From positions 1 through 64,000 of the forward strand of contig CAWFMA010000007.1 of assembly GCA_963816855.1 (NCBI GenBank): DNA of 64,000 nucleotides, in the 5' to 3' direction. The notes below the pieces were generated by a model that saw only the letters and a list, made by a program, of their open reading frames with translations, was not told the DNA's origin and searched no databases. Positions 26,044 to 34,742 of this stretch are shown in pieces. Each line of letters begins with the position of its first letter. Positions within the stretch are counted from its first letter, which is position 1. Both the position numbers and the translations under genes were made by a program. The DNA is from DASTFP01 sp963816855 (GTDB taxonomy: Bacteria > Verrucomicrobiota > Verrucomicrobiia > Chthoniobacterales > Terrimicrobiaceae).

Positions 26044-27063
26044 TTAGTCGGGCCAGGCAAGCAGCTTCGCAAACCGCAAGCCGGATGGCGTGAGATGCGG
26101 CGAACCGCGAGATCCGGCCACCATGTGCTTGGTGATGCGCGCGTAGGGCTCATCCGTCTCGCTCACCCAGACGGCTACCGGTTGGGCGACGGGCGCTTTG
26201 GAAGCCTCGACCTTGATGGGCACGGCGAACCGCGAAAACGTGATCGTCCAGGCCGGCGGATTGGCGACCTCCCCCGTGGTCACAAGCCACGGGTATGCGC
26301 GGATAAGATAGAAGTTTGGCGAATTCTTGAGGGCCAGCTTGAAGGCGGGCGCGGCGCCACTGAAATATTCCGAAGCTTTCAGAGTGGGATTTCTTTGCGC
26401 GGCGAGCAGGAGAGCCGCCGGGTCGGTGCCTGCCAGATTAAGCCCGTTGTAAATGCCATGCCGATTGGGATCCCTTGGAAAGTTGGCCTGGTGCCATCCC
26501 TCAAAATTCCTGCTGAGCATCATGCAGATCTCGAAGTGAACATGGGCGCGTTCGCGGTCGATTCCCGCGCCGGTGAAGCCCATGATGCCCAGGGTTTCTC
26601 CCTGCTGGAGGGACTGGCCTGGCTCAACAGAAATCGAGGAGAGATGCGCGTAAAGCGTATAGAAGGGGCTGCCCTCCCACCGATGCTCGAGGACCACGTA
26701 ACGTCCATAGTTTGAAGCTCCGGCCTCGCGACTCGCGTGAACAACCACGCCGGCTGCCGCCGCCCGCACCTCATCGGTCGGGTTTCCTTGCACGTCCCGA
26801 TGCATCGGCCGGATATCGATACCTTCGTGAAACTGTGTGCAAATGATCTTGTCGCCACGCCGCACCGGACCGCGGACGAATCCAAACTGCCCCCCCTGCC
26901 AAGGTTTGGATTTCTCCCCTTCAAAGTCGCGGTTCACGTACATGAAAAAATCCTGCGGTTTCCCTTCCAGGAGGGCGCGATTGTCCGTGGGAAAGTCGAT
27001 GAGCGGCCCCGCCCGCAAAACTTCGAGGACAAAAAACAGAAGGAAGGCAGTCCGGACGACCAT
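26044..27063 (-). CDS. M23-family metallopeptidase (secreted)
   Basis: A 339-residue exported peptidase. A signal peptide covers the first 18-19 residues (LLFFVLEVLRA). The zinc site is His79 and Asp83 in HEGIDI and the HVHFE motif near residue 170, with ASNYGRYVVLEHRW, LYAHLSSISVEPGQ and GIMGFTGAG between, which is the LytM/M23 beta-sheet. It should cut peptide crosslinks in peptidoglycan or a related target. The C-terminal 150 residues are a distinct domain that I do not recognise. Its start codon shares a base with the stop of the upstream gene (TAATG). Confidence 0.82.
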   Translation of the reverse strand: MVVRTAFLLFFVLEVLRAGPLIDFPTDNRALLEGKPQDFFMYVNRDFEGEKSKPWQGGQFGFVRGPVRRGDKIICTQFHEGIDIRPMHRDVQGNPTDEVRAAAAGVVVHASREAGASNYGRYVVLEHRWEGSPFYTLYAHLSSISVEPGQSLQQGETLGIMGFTGAGIDRERAHVHFEICMMLSRNFEGWHQANFPRDPNRHGIYNGLNLAGTDPAALLLAAQRNPTLKASEYFSGAAPAFKLALKNSPNFYLIRAYPWLVTTGEVANPPAWTITFSRFAVPIKVEASKAPVAQPVAVWVSETDEPYARITKHMVAGSRGSPHLTPSGLRFAKLLAWPD

Positions 27064-27620
27064 TACGGCGGGGCGCTCTTGGACGCCCGAGTGGCCTTGG
27101 CTTGCCGTTTGGCCGCCTCCTTGAGCGCGGCCAGCGCTTTCTTCCTTTGTTCCGGGAATTCTTTTTCCCGGCCGATGATCGGATAGCGAGCTTGCAGGTC
27201 CACGATTTCCTGCGGAAGAAAACCCGAAGGGAACGGCATGATGCCGTCGGTGACCTTTTCACCAACCATCATCACGCAGGCGACCCGCCCATTGATAAGC
27301 GCTACGACCAGAGTGTCGCGAAATTCTATGGTGTGTTGGGTCAGCTTGTTCGTCCCATCGGCATCGAGCTTGAAGTAGCAGCCGATCGTTCCATCCGCCG
27401 CCGCGAACGGGTAAAAAGCGACAATGTCCCGTTCCGTGACGATGGGCACCTTTCGAATAACGGTCTGTTTGGGCGGGTTGACGAGCGTAACCGGAGTGAC
27501 GAATGACTCCCCTTCGCTCGGATTGCCTTCCGCGTGCAGCCGGATTGAGATGGCCGGTCTTTTCTCCGCAGCTTCCAGGCCCACCAACGGAACGAGCCAG
27601 AGCAGAATAAGCCGAAGCAT
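27063..27620 (-). CDS. secreted hypothetical protein, partner of the M23 peptidase
   Basis: From ATG 27620 (MLRLILLWLVPLVGLEAA, a signal peptide) the protein has 185 residues with a beta-rich core (SFVTPVTLVNPPKQTVIRK, IGCYFKLDADGTNKL, TLVVALINGRVACVMMVGE) and a basic, Ala/Lys-rich helical tail. I do not recognise the family. Its stop overlaps the M23 start, so the two are translationally coupled and probably act together in the periplasm. Confidence 0.65.
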   Translation of the reverse strand: MLRLILLWLVPLVGLEAAEKRPAISIRLHAEGNPSEGESFVTPVTLVNPPKQTVIRKVPIVTERDIVAFYPFAAADGTIGCYFKLDADGTNKLTQHTIEFRDTLVVALINGRVACVMMVGEKVTDGIMPFPSGFLPQEIVDLQARYPIIGREKEFPEQRKKALAALKEAAKRQAKATRASKSAPP

Positions 27621-27685
27621 GGGCGGATGATATTTACCAAGAAGGGATTTGCAACTGCGGTGCTTGTGGCTTAGCAACTGAATCG

Positions 27686-28378
27686 ATGAAGTCGTTTGCA
27701 CTGCTTTTCGCTTTGGCGTTGCCCGGAGCCGTTCTCGCCCAGCAAGCACCGGGAGCCAAGCCGGGTTCCACTCCAGCGGTGTCCTATCCGCCAACGGCTT
27801 TTGCGATCGCACCGCCCGACGAGGGAAGCCCGTTCTTTGCGGAACGCCAGTCGGCGAAACTGGCAACGAGCCAGGAAGGCCAGGCGCTTCTGGAGGGAGA
27901 AGGCGTCGCGGCCTTCCCGCGCTCGAAGGGCAGCCCCGATAGCGTGACGACCATCTTCACCCGGTTTTTCACTGACATGTTTTCCTCGATCAAATTTGGG
28001 CGGCTGCACCCCGAGAAGAGCACTCAAAACCTCACGGTCGAACCGTCCGAGTTTTCCCTCTCTGATCGCCGCGAGCTGGATACCACCTACACGGTTCGAA
28101 ATAACACCAAGAAAATCATGCGCCTCGACTTCAGTACCCAGCAGCGCATCGAGATCACGACCAGCGCGCCTAGCGGAAAGGTGATTGAAAAATGGTCCGA
28201 AGATCACGCGTTCGGGTTGGAGGAGGGGCTGGTCATCGTCAATCCCAAGGAGCGCATCGAATATTCCGAGAAAGTCGCCACCCGCGAAATGAAGCCTTCG
28301 GAAATCTACACGATCAAGGCGGATGTGGTTGGTTACCCCGACTACACAGCGACCACGGTCGTCACGCCATCACCGTAG
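27686..28378 (+). CDS. secreted protein with BsuPI-like (proteinase inhibitor) domain
   Basis: A 230-residue exported protein: signal peptide MKSFALLFALALPGAVLAQ, a Pro/Ala-rich segment, then a C-terminal beta-sandwich with TYTVRNNTKKIMRLDFST, QRIEITTSAPSGKVIEKWS and MKPSEIYTIKADVVGYP. The order of motifs matches the BsuPI (intracellular proteinase inhibitor) fold, here in an exported context. It is divergent from the M23 operon, with the two starts about 65 bases apart, so a link in regulation is possible but unproven. Confidence 0.6.
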   Translation: MKSFALLFALALPGAVLAQQAPGAKPGSTPAVSYPPTAFAIAPPDEGSPFFAERQSAKLATSQEGQALLEGEGVAAFPRSKGSPDSVTTIFTRFFTDMFSSIKFGRLHPEKSTQNLTVEPSEFSLSDRRELDTTYTVRNNTKKIMRLDFSTQQRIEITTSAPSGKVIEKWSEDHAFGLEEGLVIVNPKERIEYSEKVATREMKPSEIYTIKADVVGYPDYTATTVVTPSP

Positions 28379-28642
28379 CTTTCAGTCGCTTGCTATAGGT
28401 TGCCAGGTTTGGCACTTGCGCTTTTTGACGATCGCTCCTTGCGACTATGGCAACTCCGCCGTGCCACGCGCCAGGAACGTCGAGCGATCTTGATGGGCCT
28501 CCGGAAAAACTGAGCCGCTCATCGATTTTTGCGCTTGACGTTCCGCGGAAAACGTCATTTTTCCGTCGCCGCTACGTTTGCAAATTATTTGTTGCCAAAG
28601 CACGTGACGGCCACTACGCCTAGCCACTAAATCATACCCGCC

Positions 28643-28888
28643 ATGTCCGAAAAATCCATTGAAGAAAAAGTCAAAGACATCATTGTCGAGCAATTGGGAG
28701 TGAATCCCGAGCAGGTCACCCCGACCGCGTCATTCATCGAAGATCTGGGAGCCGACTCGCTCGATACCGTCGAGCTGGTCATGGCATTCGAAGAGGAGTT
28801 CGGGGTGGAGGTTCCCGACGAGGATGCCGAGAAGCTTCAGACCGTCGGCGACGTCGTCAAATATATCGAGGAACGCAGCCAAAAATAA
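28643..28888 (+). CDS. acpP: acyl carrier protein
   Basis: An 81-residue acidic ACP. The phosphopantetheine attachment Ser39 is in the canonical GADSLDTVELVMAFEEEF context. It carries acyl chains in fatty-acid synthesis. No fab genes are adjacent in the window. It is monocistronic and closed by a strong terminator 40 bases after the stop. Confidence 0.96.
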   Translation: MSEKSIEEKVKDIIVEQLGVNPEQVTPTASFIEDLGADSLDTVELVMAFEEEFGVEVPDEDAEKLQTVGDVVKYIEERSQK

Positions 28889-28926
28889 ACCCCGGGTCCG
28901 CTTCACTTTTTCGCAAATCTCAGCCT

Positions 28927-28964
28927 CGTCCCGAGCGCGCAAGTGTCTCGGGACGTTTTGTTTT
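28927..28964 (+). terminator. rho-independent terminator after acpP
   Basis: A nine-base perfect inverted repeat, CGTCCCGAG (28927-28935) and CTCGGGACG (28947-28955), with an 11-base loop, followed by TTTTGTTTT. It fits an intrinsic terminator for the acyl carrier protein transcript. Confidence 0.85.
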
Positions 28965-29083
28965 GACGGCAAAGAGCGGCGCCTGACGGCTTTGGATGGT
29001 CCGTAACCGATGACCTTGCGAAACGTGATCCCTCCTCCCGGAGGCCTCCTGGTGCGAAGTTGTCGACTTCATGGGCAATTGCC

Positions 29084-30253
29084 ATGGCCGGTCTAGTCGT
29101 TCGGCCCCGGGCCCGGATTCTTCACGGGCACGATTGGGTCTATGGCACCGAAGTTTTAAAGGTCTTTGGCAACCCTGGAGACGGAGACGTGATCTCCATC
29201 AAAGACGGCCGCGACAAGTTTCTCGGCTCGGCGATTTATAACTCTCAATCCCAGATTGTCGCGCGACGATTTTCGCGGCGAAGACAGGAGCTCGATCGCG
29301 AGTTTTTCACGCGGCGCATAACCCAGGCAGGCGCCTGGAGATCTCGAGCCGGCTGTGACCCAAGTCTGTGCCGTTTGGTGTGGAGCGAAGCCGATGGCTT
29401 GCCCGGAGTAATCGCCGACCGCTACGCCGATGTGATCGTGCTGCAAACGCTCACGCTCGCCATGGATCGGCAAAAGACGCTGATTGCGGCCGTCTTGTCC
29501 GAGATCCCCGAAGTGCGCCATGTCGTCGAGAGAAACGACGCGACGATCCGCGCTGCCGAGGCGCTGCCGCTGGTGACCGGGACGTTGGTCGGGGAAGATC
29601 CTGGAGAGCGGGAGATTGAAGCGCAGGGAGTGCGCTTTTTGGTGGATTTTGCCCAAGGCCAGAAGACAGGTTTGTATCTGGACCAACTGCAAAACTATGG
29701 GGTGGTCGCGCAGCACGCGCGAGGCCGGCGGGTTCTCGATTGTTTCGCGAATCAAGGCGGATTCGGATTGGCCTGCGCTCGAAATGGCGCTCTCAAAGTC
29801 ACGGGCGTGGAAAGCGGGGCCCAGAGCGTGGAAAGGCTGCGCAAAAATGCCGCCCTAAACGGGTTCGATTTTTCCGTTGAGGAGGAGGACGTCTTTTCCT
29901 TTCTCAAGAGCTGCGAGCGGCGGGGAGATGCCTACGATTTGATCATCCTGGATCCTCCCTCGTTCACCCGTGCCCGGGGGAGAATCAACGACGCGCTGCG
30001 AGGTTATCGCGAACTGCATCTCCGCAGTGCCAGACTGCTTGCGGCGGATGGGCTCCTGGCGACCTTTTCATGCTCACACCATGTCTCCGCAGGGGAATTT
30101 GAGTCTACGGTCGCCGCGGGCTTTTCGGATTCGCGACGCTCGGCCCGGATCATTCGCCGCCTGTATCAGTCAGCCGACCACCCCGTGCTCCTGCACCTGC
30201 CGGAAACATTTTATCTCAAGGGCCTTTTACTCGAGGCATTGGCGGGCCGGTGA
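29084..30253 (+). CDS. class I SAM-dependent RNA methyltransferase, RlmI-type
   Basis: An N-terminal PUA-like RNA-binding part (residues 1-75, with HDWVYGTEV and LGSAIYNSQSQIVAR), then the RlmI middle domain (WSEADGLPGVIADRYAD) and a Rossmann SAM domain: GLYLDQLQNYG, VLDCFANQGGFGLACA, VESGAQSVERLRKNAALNG, LIILDPPSFTR and TFSCSHHV with the catalytic Cys. This is the order of 23S rRNA m5C1962 methyltransferases. It is 389 residues from ATG 29084; an in-frame TTG at 29060 is also possible. Confidence 0.85.
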   Translation: MAGLVVRPRARILHGHDWVYGTEVLKVFGNPGDGDVISIKDGRDKFLGSAIYNSQSQIVARRFSRRRQELDREFFTRRITQAGAWRSRAGCDPSLCRLVWSEADGLPGVIADRYADVIVLQTLTLAMDRQKTLIAAVLSEIPEVRHVVERNDATIRAAEALPLVTGTLVGEDPGEREIEAQGVRFLVDFAQGQKTGLYLDQLQNYGVVAQHARGRRVLDCFANQGGFGLACARNGALKVTGVESGAQSVERLRKNAALNGFDFSVEEEDVFSFLKSCERRGDAYDLIILDPPSFTRARGRINDALRGYRELHLRSARLLAADGLLATFSCSHHVSAGEFESTVAAGFSDSRRSARIIRRLYQSADHPVLLHLPETFYLKGLLLEALAGR

Positions 30254-30312
30254 TTGATTGTGCTGGAATTTTTCTCCAAGCGTAGTCAATTTCCACAGCG
30301 CTCGATTTTTTT

Positions 30313-30936
30313 ATGCCATCCGATCCCAGCAAAGCCTCAGGCCCCTACCTCGATTTGGAAGAAGACAACGAAGACCTCGGCGAAGAGGTTCAGAAGACGA
30401 ATACCGAACTCGAAAAGCTAAAGCGCCAGCTTGAGGACATTGAGAAGCAAAAACTGCGGCTCGAGGAGCTCAAGAAACGGCAGGACGAGCTTGAGGTAGG
30501 TCGTTCGGAAATGGCCGACAAGCTCACCCGTTCGTTGGTTACCGTGCAGCGCGAGGCTGAGGAGGCTCAAAAGCGGCTCGAGCAGCTCAATTCCATTCAC
30601 AATTCGTTTACCCAGCATCTTCGTTACATAGAGGCGATCAACCCTAAGGCTTGGGGTGCCCTCGATTTGCCCAAGGAGCTTAGCAAGGCGTTGAGCGCGG
30701 TCGAAGATGCGCGGGTGGAATATATGAAGGCCCAGGCGAAGATCGCCGTCGAGGCTTCCCCGGATCTGCCGGTGAGTTCTGGATTGGCGACAAGCTTCGA
30801 TCAGGAATATGGATTTCCGGAGGAGCGAGGGTTCAAATACTGGGCTAAGTCCGGCTTTGCGTTTACCCTGCCGCTTCAGATCATCGGGGTTCTCGGTCTG
30901 ATCATCTGGCTGTGGACGATTTTTGGTCCAAAATAA
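30313..30936 (+). CDS. coiled-coil protein with C-terminal membrane anchor
   Basis: A 207-residue protein. Residues about 15-100 form a long charged coiled coil (KTNTELEKLKRQLEDIEKQK and onward). A less patterned segment follows, and a single C-terminal transmembrane helix (LQIIGVLGLIIWLWTIF). This tail-anchored layout suggests a scaffold at the inner membrane. The family is not recognised. The next gene starts two bases downstream and has the same architecture, so they may be partners. Confidence 0.65.
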   Translation: MPSDPSKASGPYLDLEEDNEDLGEEVQKTNTELEKLKRQLEDIEKQKLRLEELKKRQDELEVGRSEMADKLTRSLVTVQREAEEAQKRLEQLNSIHNSFTQHLRYIEAINPKAWGALDLPKELSKALSAVEDARVEYMKAQAKIAVEASPDLPVSSGLATSFDQEYGFPEERGFKYWAKSGFAFTLPLQIIGVLGLIIWLWTIFGPK

Positions 30937-30937
30937 G

Positions 30938-31294
30938 ATGGCCAAGCCCACCGGATCCCGGCCAAGCCGCCTAGCTGCCGAGGAGCGACAGCTCGAGCAG
31001 CAACGCGAGGAGATCCTGCGCAAAACGCAAGAGCTTGAAAAGAAGCTGAAGGTGCTGCCGACGGTGATGGAGGCGCAGGAGGAACAGAAGCGTGAACTGG
31101 CAAAGCGCCGCGCCGCTTCCGCGGGGCGCGCGATTTCCCCTTACGCCATGGGCGGCGCCGGACGACGGACGCATGCCAAGAGCCTGCACACGCCGTCGCG
31201 GCAACGCTTTGCCGCGCAAATCCGGACCGCCGCCTTGCTAATCATTCTGCTAATCATCTTTCTTCTCCTTTGGAGGGTGATCCCTTCCACCTGA
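30938..31294 (+). CDS. small coiled-coil, tail-anchored membrane protein
   Basis: A 118-residue protein from ATG 30938. A coiled coil (RQLEQQREEILRKTQELEKK) is followed by a basic Gly/Arg/Ala stretch and one C-terminal membrane helix (AALLIILLIIFLLLWRVI). The upstream gene has the same design and ends one base before this start. Function unknown. Confidence 0.6.
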   Translation: MAKPTGSRPSRLAAEERQLEQQREEILRKTQELEKKLKVLPTVMEAQEEQKRELAKRRAASAGRAISPYAMGGAGRRTHAKSLHTPSRQRFAAQIRTAALLIILLIIFLLLWRVIPST

Positions 31295-31462
31295 GTCCAA
31301 TCGCCAAGTTCCCTGCGGCAGGACCGGACATCGTTCAAGGCAAGCCGCCGGATTTTTCAAGCATCGCCTTCGTCGAAATGGATAAATTGCGACCGAGAAA
31401 TGAAGATTCTGACCATGCGCCATGATTCCATGATGGCCGGCAACGGACGGCCTCCCTCCTTC

Positions 31463-31485
31463 CCAAGAGTTTTTTTGACTCTTGG
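31463..31485. repeat. inverted repeat upstream of the E1 alpha gene
   Basis: CCAAGAGT (31463-31470) is exactly complementary to ACTCTTGG (31478-31485) around a T-rich seven-base loop. It lies about 60 bases before the 2-oxo-acid dehydrogenase operon. It lacks a trailing T-tract, so it fits an operator or leader hairpin better than a terminator; the role is unproven. Confidence 0.45.
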
Positions 31486-31545
31486 AACGGACCGGGTGCG
31501 TGCCTGTCTGGAGTCTTCGCGGGTCAAACCTGGATTGATTTAGAG

Positions 31546-32556
31546 ATGTCAGCCGTGAGCGGGCATTCCGGCGCAAAACGCCGCCAGTACCTCAAGGCGT
31601 TTCGGTTCATGCTGCTTGCGCGAGTTCTCGAGGAGAAGCTGGCCACTTTGTATCGCGCCGGCCTCATAAAGGGAGGAGTCTTTCTTGGGCGTGGCCAGGA
31701 GGCGTTGAGCGTTTCCATTGGGATCAGTCTTCGCCAGGGAGATATTTTTGCGCCGCTCATTCGCGATCAGGCGGGACGTCTGGCTTTCGGGGATACCGTT
31801 CTCGACACGCTCCGGACCTATCTGGGCTCGCAACTGGGCTCGATGCGTGGTCGCGACGGCAACATTCACCGGGGTCGACCGCGCGAAGGTTACTATGCGA
31901 TGATCAGCCATCTTGGAGCGATGATCCCAGTTGTCGCCGGCGGGTTGATGGCGCGTCGCTTCCGCGGCGAAACGGGAGGGGTCGGGGTGACCTGCCTCGG
32001 CGATGGAGGAACATCCACGGGGGCGTTCCACGAGGGAGTCAATGTCGCCGCCGTGGAAAAGCTTCCCTTGGTGCTCGTCGTCGCGAACAACCAGTATGCT
32101 TATTCAACTCCGAACAGCCGGCAGTTTGCCTGCAGGGACCTACTCGACAAGGCGGTCGGATACGGAATCCCCGGGCATCGCGTGGATGGCACGGATCTCG
32201 CGAGCTGCCTGGAGGTGGTTGGCTCGGCTATTGAGGCTGCCAGAACTGGCGGCGGGCCACAGTTGGTCGTCGCCGAGTTGCTTCGTCTGGTTGGCCATGG
32301 AGAACATGACGACGCCTCCTATGTGGACCCCGCATTGAAGTCGGCCCCTCTCGGACGTGATTGCTTGAAAGTTTGCCAGGAGTTCCTGGTTGAGAAGAGC
32401 TGGGCGACCCCGGAGGAGATTGCAACATGGCGGACCGAGGCGAAAACGGAAGTGGATGCCGCCGCCGCAAAAGTGCAACGCGAGCCTTCGCCGGATCCGG
32501 CAGAGGAAGATTGGCGGGCGGTCTCCGTCGCTTCGATGGATTTTTCGGCGGTATGA
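31546..32556 (+). CDS. 2-oxo acid dehydrogenase E1 component, alpha subunit
   Basis: Thiamine-diphosphate-dependent decarboxylase alpha chain (pyruvate, acetoin or branched-chain type), 336 residues. The ThDP motif is GDGGTSTGAFHEGVNVAAV, followed by LPLVLVVANNQYAYSTP. GGVFLGRGQEALSV and RGRDGNIHRG are conserved substrate-channel regions. The missing N of the usual GDG-x-N motif is replaced by Ser/Thr here, as in several E1 alphas. The E1 beta gene starts inside its stop (ATGA). The true substrate cannot be read from sequence. Confidence 0.88.
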   Translation: MSAVSGHSGAKRRQYLKAFRFMLLARVLEEKLATLYRAGLIKGGVFLGRGQEALSVSIGISLRQGDIFAPLIRDQAGRLAFGDTVLDTLRTYLGSQLGSMRGRDGNIHRGRPREGYYAMISHLGAMIPVVAGGLMARRFRGETGGVGVTCLGDGGTSTGAFHEGVNVAAVEKLPLVLVVANNQYAYSTPNSRQFACRDLLDKAVGYGIPGHRVDGTDLASCLEVVGSAIEAARTGGGPQLVVAELLRLVGHGEHDDASYVDPALKSAPLGRDCLKVCQEFLVEKSWATPEEIATWRTEAKTEVDAAAAKVQREPSPDPAEEDWRAVSVASMDFSAV

Positions 32557-33515
32557 TCACGTATCTGGAGGCCATCAGAGCCGCGCTGGCCCGGGCACTG
32601 GCCGATGACCCGCGAGTCTTTCTTTACGGACAGGATATTGGCGGTTTCGGCGGAGCCTTTAAAGCCACGAAAAACCTCGCCAAGGAATTCCCGGGCCGCG
32701 TTCTCGATTCGCCACTCAGCGAAGATGCCATCGTCGGCGTCGCCATTGGAGCGGCCATCGAAGGAATGCGTCCGATTGTCGAGATGCAATTCGCCGATTT
32801 TTCGGTCTGTGGCTTGAATCAGATCGTCAATCATGCGGCGACTCTCTTCTACCGCACGGAGGTTTCGTGTCCCATTGTCGTACGCCTTCCCTCCGGAGGA
32901 ACTCCTGGGAGCGGGCCATTTCACAGCCAGAGCATGGAGGCGCTCTATGCTCACTATCCCGGCTTGGTGGTCATGACTCCCGGCACCGTCGAGGACGTGT
33001 ATTCGATGCTCATCGAGGCGGTTGCCATCGATGACCCGGTTCTGTTTTGCGAACACAAGTTTCTCTACAATCACCTGAAGGCCGAAAGCTTGCCGGCAGT
33101 GGCCACGCCCGGGTTCCGGGCGCGCCTTGCGCGACCCGGGCGGGATGCCACCATCGTGACCTATGGCGCCATGCTCCATGAGTCCCTCGCCGCGGCCGAT
33201 GAGCTCGTTGAAGATGGGTACGAAATAGAAGTTGTGGATTTGAGGACGGTCAAGCCGCTGGATACGGATACTGTGCTGGCCTCCGTGGCCCGCACCGGAC
33301 GGATCCTCTGCGTGAGCGAGGCTTGGCCGTGGGGAGGCGTGGCCGCCGAGGTTGTCGCCCGCGTCACGGCTGAGGGATTCGGCCTTCTCGATGCCGCCCC
33401 CCAACGGCTTAGCGCGAAAGATACCCCGGTGCCTTATCATCCGGACCTGTGGGCAGTCCACCGGCCGACCGCAGGTGCCATCGTCTCGGCAATGCAGCGC
33501 CTTTTGGAAATGTAA
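32553..33515 (+). CDS. 2-oxo acid dehydrogenase E1 component, beta subunit
   Basis: Beta chain of the heterotetrameric E1, 320 residues from an ATG overlapping the alpha stop. Motifs are MITYLEAIRAALARAL, VFLYGQDIGGFGGAFKAT, SPLSEDAIVGVAIGAAIEG, PIVEMQFADF, GGTPGSGPFHSQSMEALYAH (with the conserved HSQ), and DLRTVKPLDTDTVLASVART. All are typical of PdhB/AcoB/BkdA2. It is intact and is followed by the lipoyl-bearing E2 five bases on. Confidence 0.9.
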   Translation: MITYLEAIRAALARALADDPRVFLYGQDIGGFGGAFKATKNLAKEFPGRVLDSPLSEDAIVGVAIGAAIEGMRPIVEMQFADFSVCGLNQIVNHAATLFYRTEVSCPIVVRLPSGGTPGSGPFHSQSMEALYAHYPGLVVMTPGTVEDVYSMLIEAVAIDDPVLFCEHKFLYNHLKAESLPAVATPGFRARLARPGRDATIVTYGAMLHESLAAADELVEDGYEIEVVDLRTVKPLDTDTVLASVARTGRILCVSEAWPWGGVAAEVVARVTAEGFGLLDAAPQRLSAKDTPVPYHPDLWAVHRPTAGAIVSAMQRLLEM

Positions 33516-33520
33516 ACGCT

Positions 33521-34715
33521 ATGGCTCAGGTCCCGATTTTAATGCCCCAGCTTGGAGAATCGATTGCCGAGGCAACCGTGATCAAGGTCTTGTTGAAGAA
33601 AGGCAGCCTCGTCGAAGCCGACAGCGACGTCATCGAAGTCGAAACAAACAAGGCTGTCATGGCCGTCGCGTCGCCCTGCGCGGGGAAACTTTCTCAGATC
33701 CTTATCGAGGAAGGCCAGTCCTATCCGGTCGGCGCCATCCTCGCTTACCTCGAGGTCTCTCCGGAAGAGGCTCGCCGAAGGGGCTTGGAAGAAGAAATTG
33801 CGTCGCCAACCCCTCGAAGAAAGAAGGCAGCGGAGGCGGCCGGACGAAGTGGCTCCCCGGGTCGTCGAACCGACGGTCCAGGCGCTGCCGGTACCGGCAC
33901 ACGCCGGCGGGGTCAGCTACCTGTCGCCGAGGATGAAAGCGCGAATGACCGAGTTGGGGCTCCATGCGGCGGACCTTGCCGGAATTGCCGGAAGCGGCGC
34001 CGCAGGTCGGGTCACGATTGACGATCTCGAGAAATTTTTGCAGGATCTCGAACGCAACCGCATCACGCCCGCTTCCTCCATGCGAGTCGCCGTGGCGGAC
34101 GCCATGCGCCGGAGCGCAACCCGGCCGCTGGCCACGGTCGTTCTACCAATCAGGCTGGACGAAATGCTGGCCCATCGCAAGGCGGCGGTGCGCAAGGCGG
34201 GTCCGGCGCTCTATGCGCTCCGCGCGCTCGCCTTGGCTCTCTCGGAGAACAGCGCGCCAGCGGGGCGGTTGATCGGCGACCGGATCATTCATCCGCGTTC
34301 GATCGACATCGGGTTTGCCGTGGAGGCCGAGGACGGCGTCCTCGTGCCAGTGATTCGCAACGCGGATCAGTCTGGCCTCGCTGACCTCCTGGATCGCTAC
34401 GCTCGGCTCGTCGACCTGGCGCGCCAGCGCCGGCTTCCCTCCGGCGAGACGGGCGGATCGATCGCGACGGTCACGAACTATGGGGTGTTCGGCCTGACCA
34501 TTGCGACTCCGATTCCGCTTCCGGAGCAAACGTTGCTCCTGGGAATGGGCTGCGGCCAGGTCGTGCCGCATTGGGCTTCCGCAAAGGAAAAGTTTGTTCC
34601 GGTGACCGAGGCGGCCTTCACGTTGAGCTTCGACCATCGCGTTCTGGACGGAGGAGCCGCCGGCCGCTTGCTCAAGCGGGTTGCGGAGTTGCTCAACTCG
34701 CCCGCCGAATTATAG
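33521..34715 (+). pseudogene. dihydrolipoamide acyltransferase (E2), one frame break
   Basis: E2 core of the complex. The first frame gives the lipoyl domain (PILMPQLGESIAEATVIK, lipoyl-Lys in VETNKAVMAV, one residue different from the common ETDKA). It then enters a Pro/Ala linker. Near 33850 the frame changes; a single missing C in GGCCGGAC would restore DEVAPRVVEPTV. The second frame holds the E1/E3-binding domain (YLSPRMKARMTELGLHAADL, GAAGRVTIDDLEKFL) and the catalytic domain ending SFDHRVLDGGAAG (HxxxDG). Everything else is intact, so a sequence error is quite possible and the cell may make a normal E2. Confidence 0.8.
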
Positions 34716-34742
34716 CTTCGGCAGCAACGCGGGCGGCGCTTG

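Noticed and set aside
32319..33461. 380-codon minus-strand ORF
   Set aside because: Antisense to the E1 genes, no motif.
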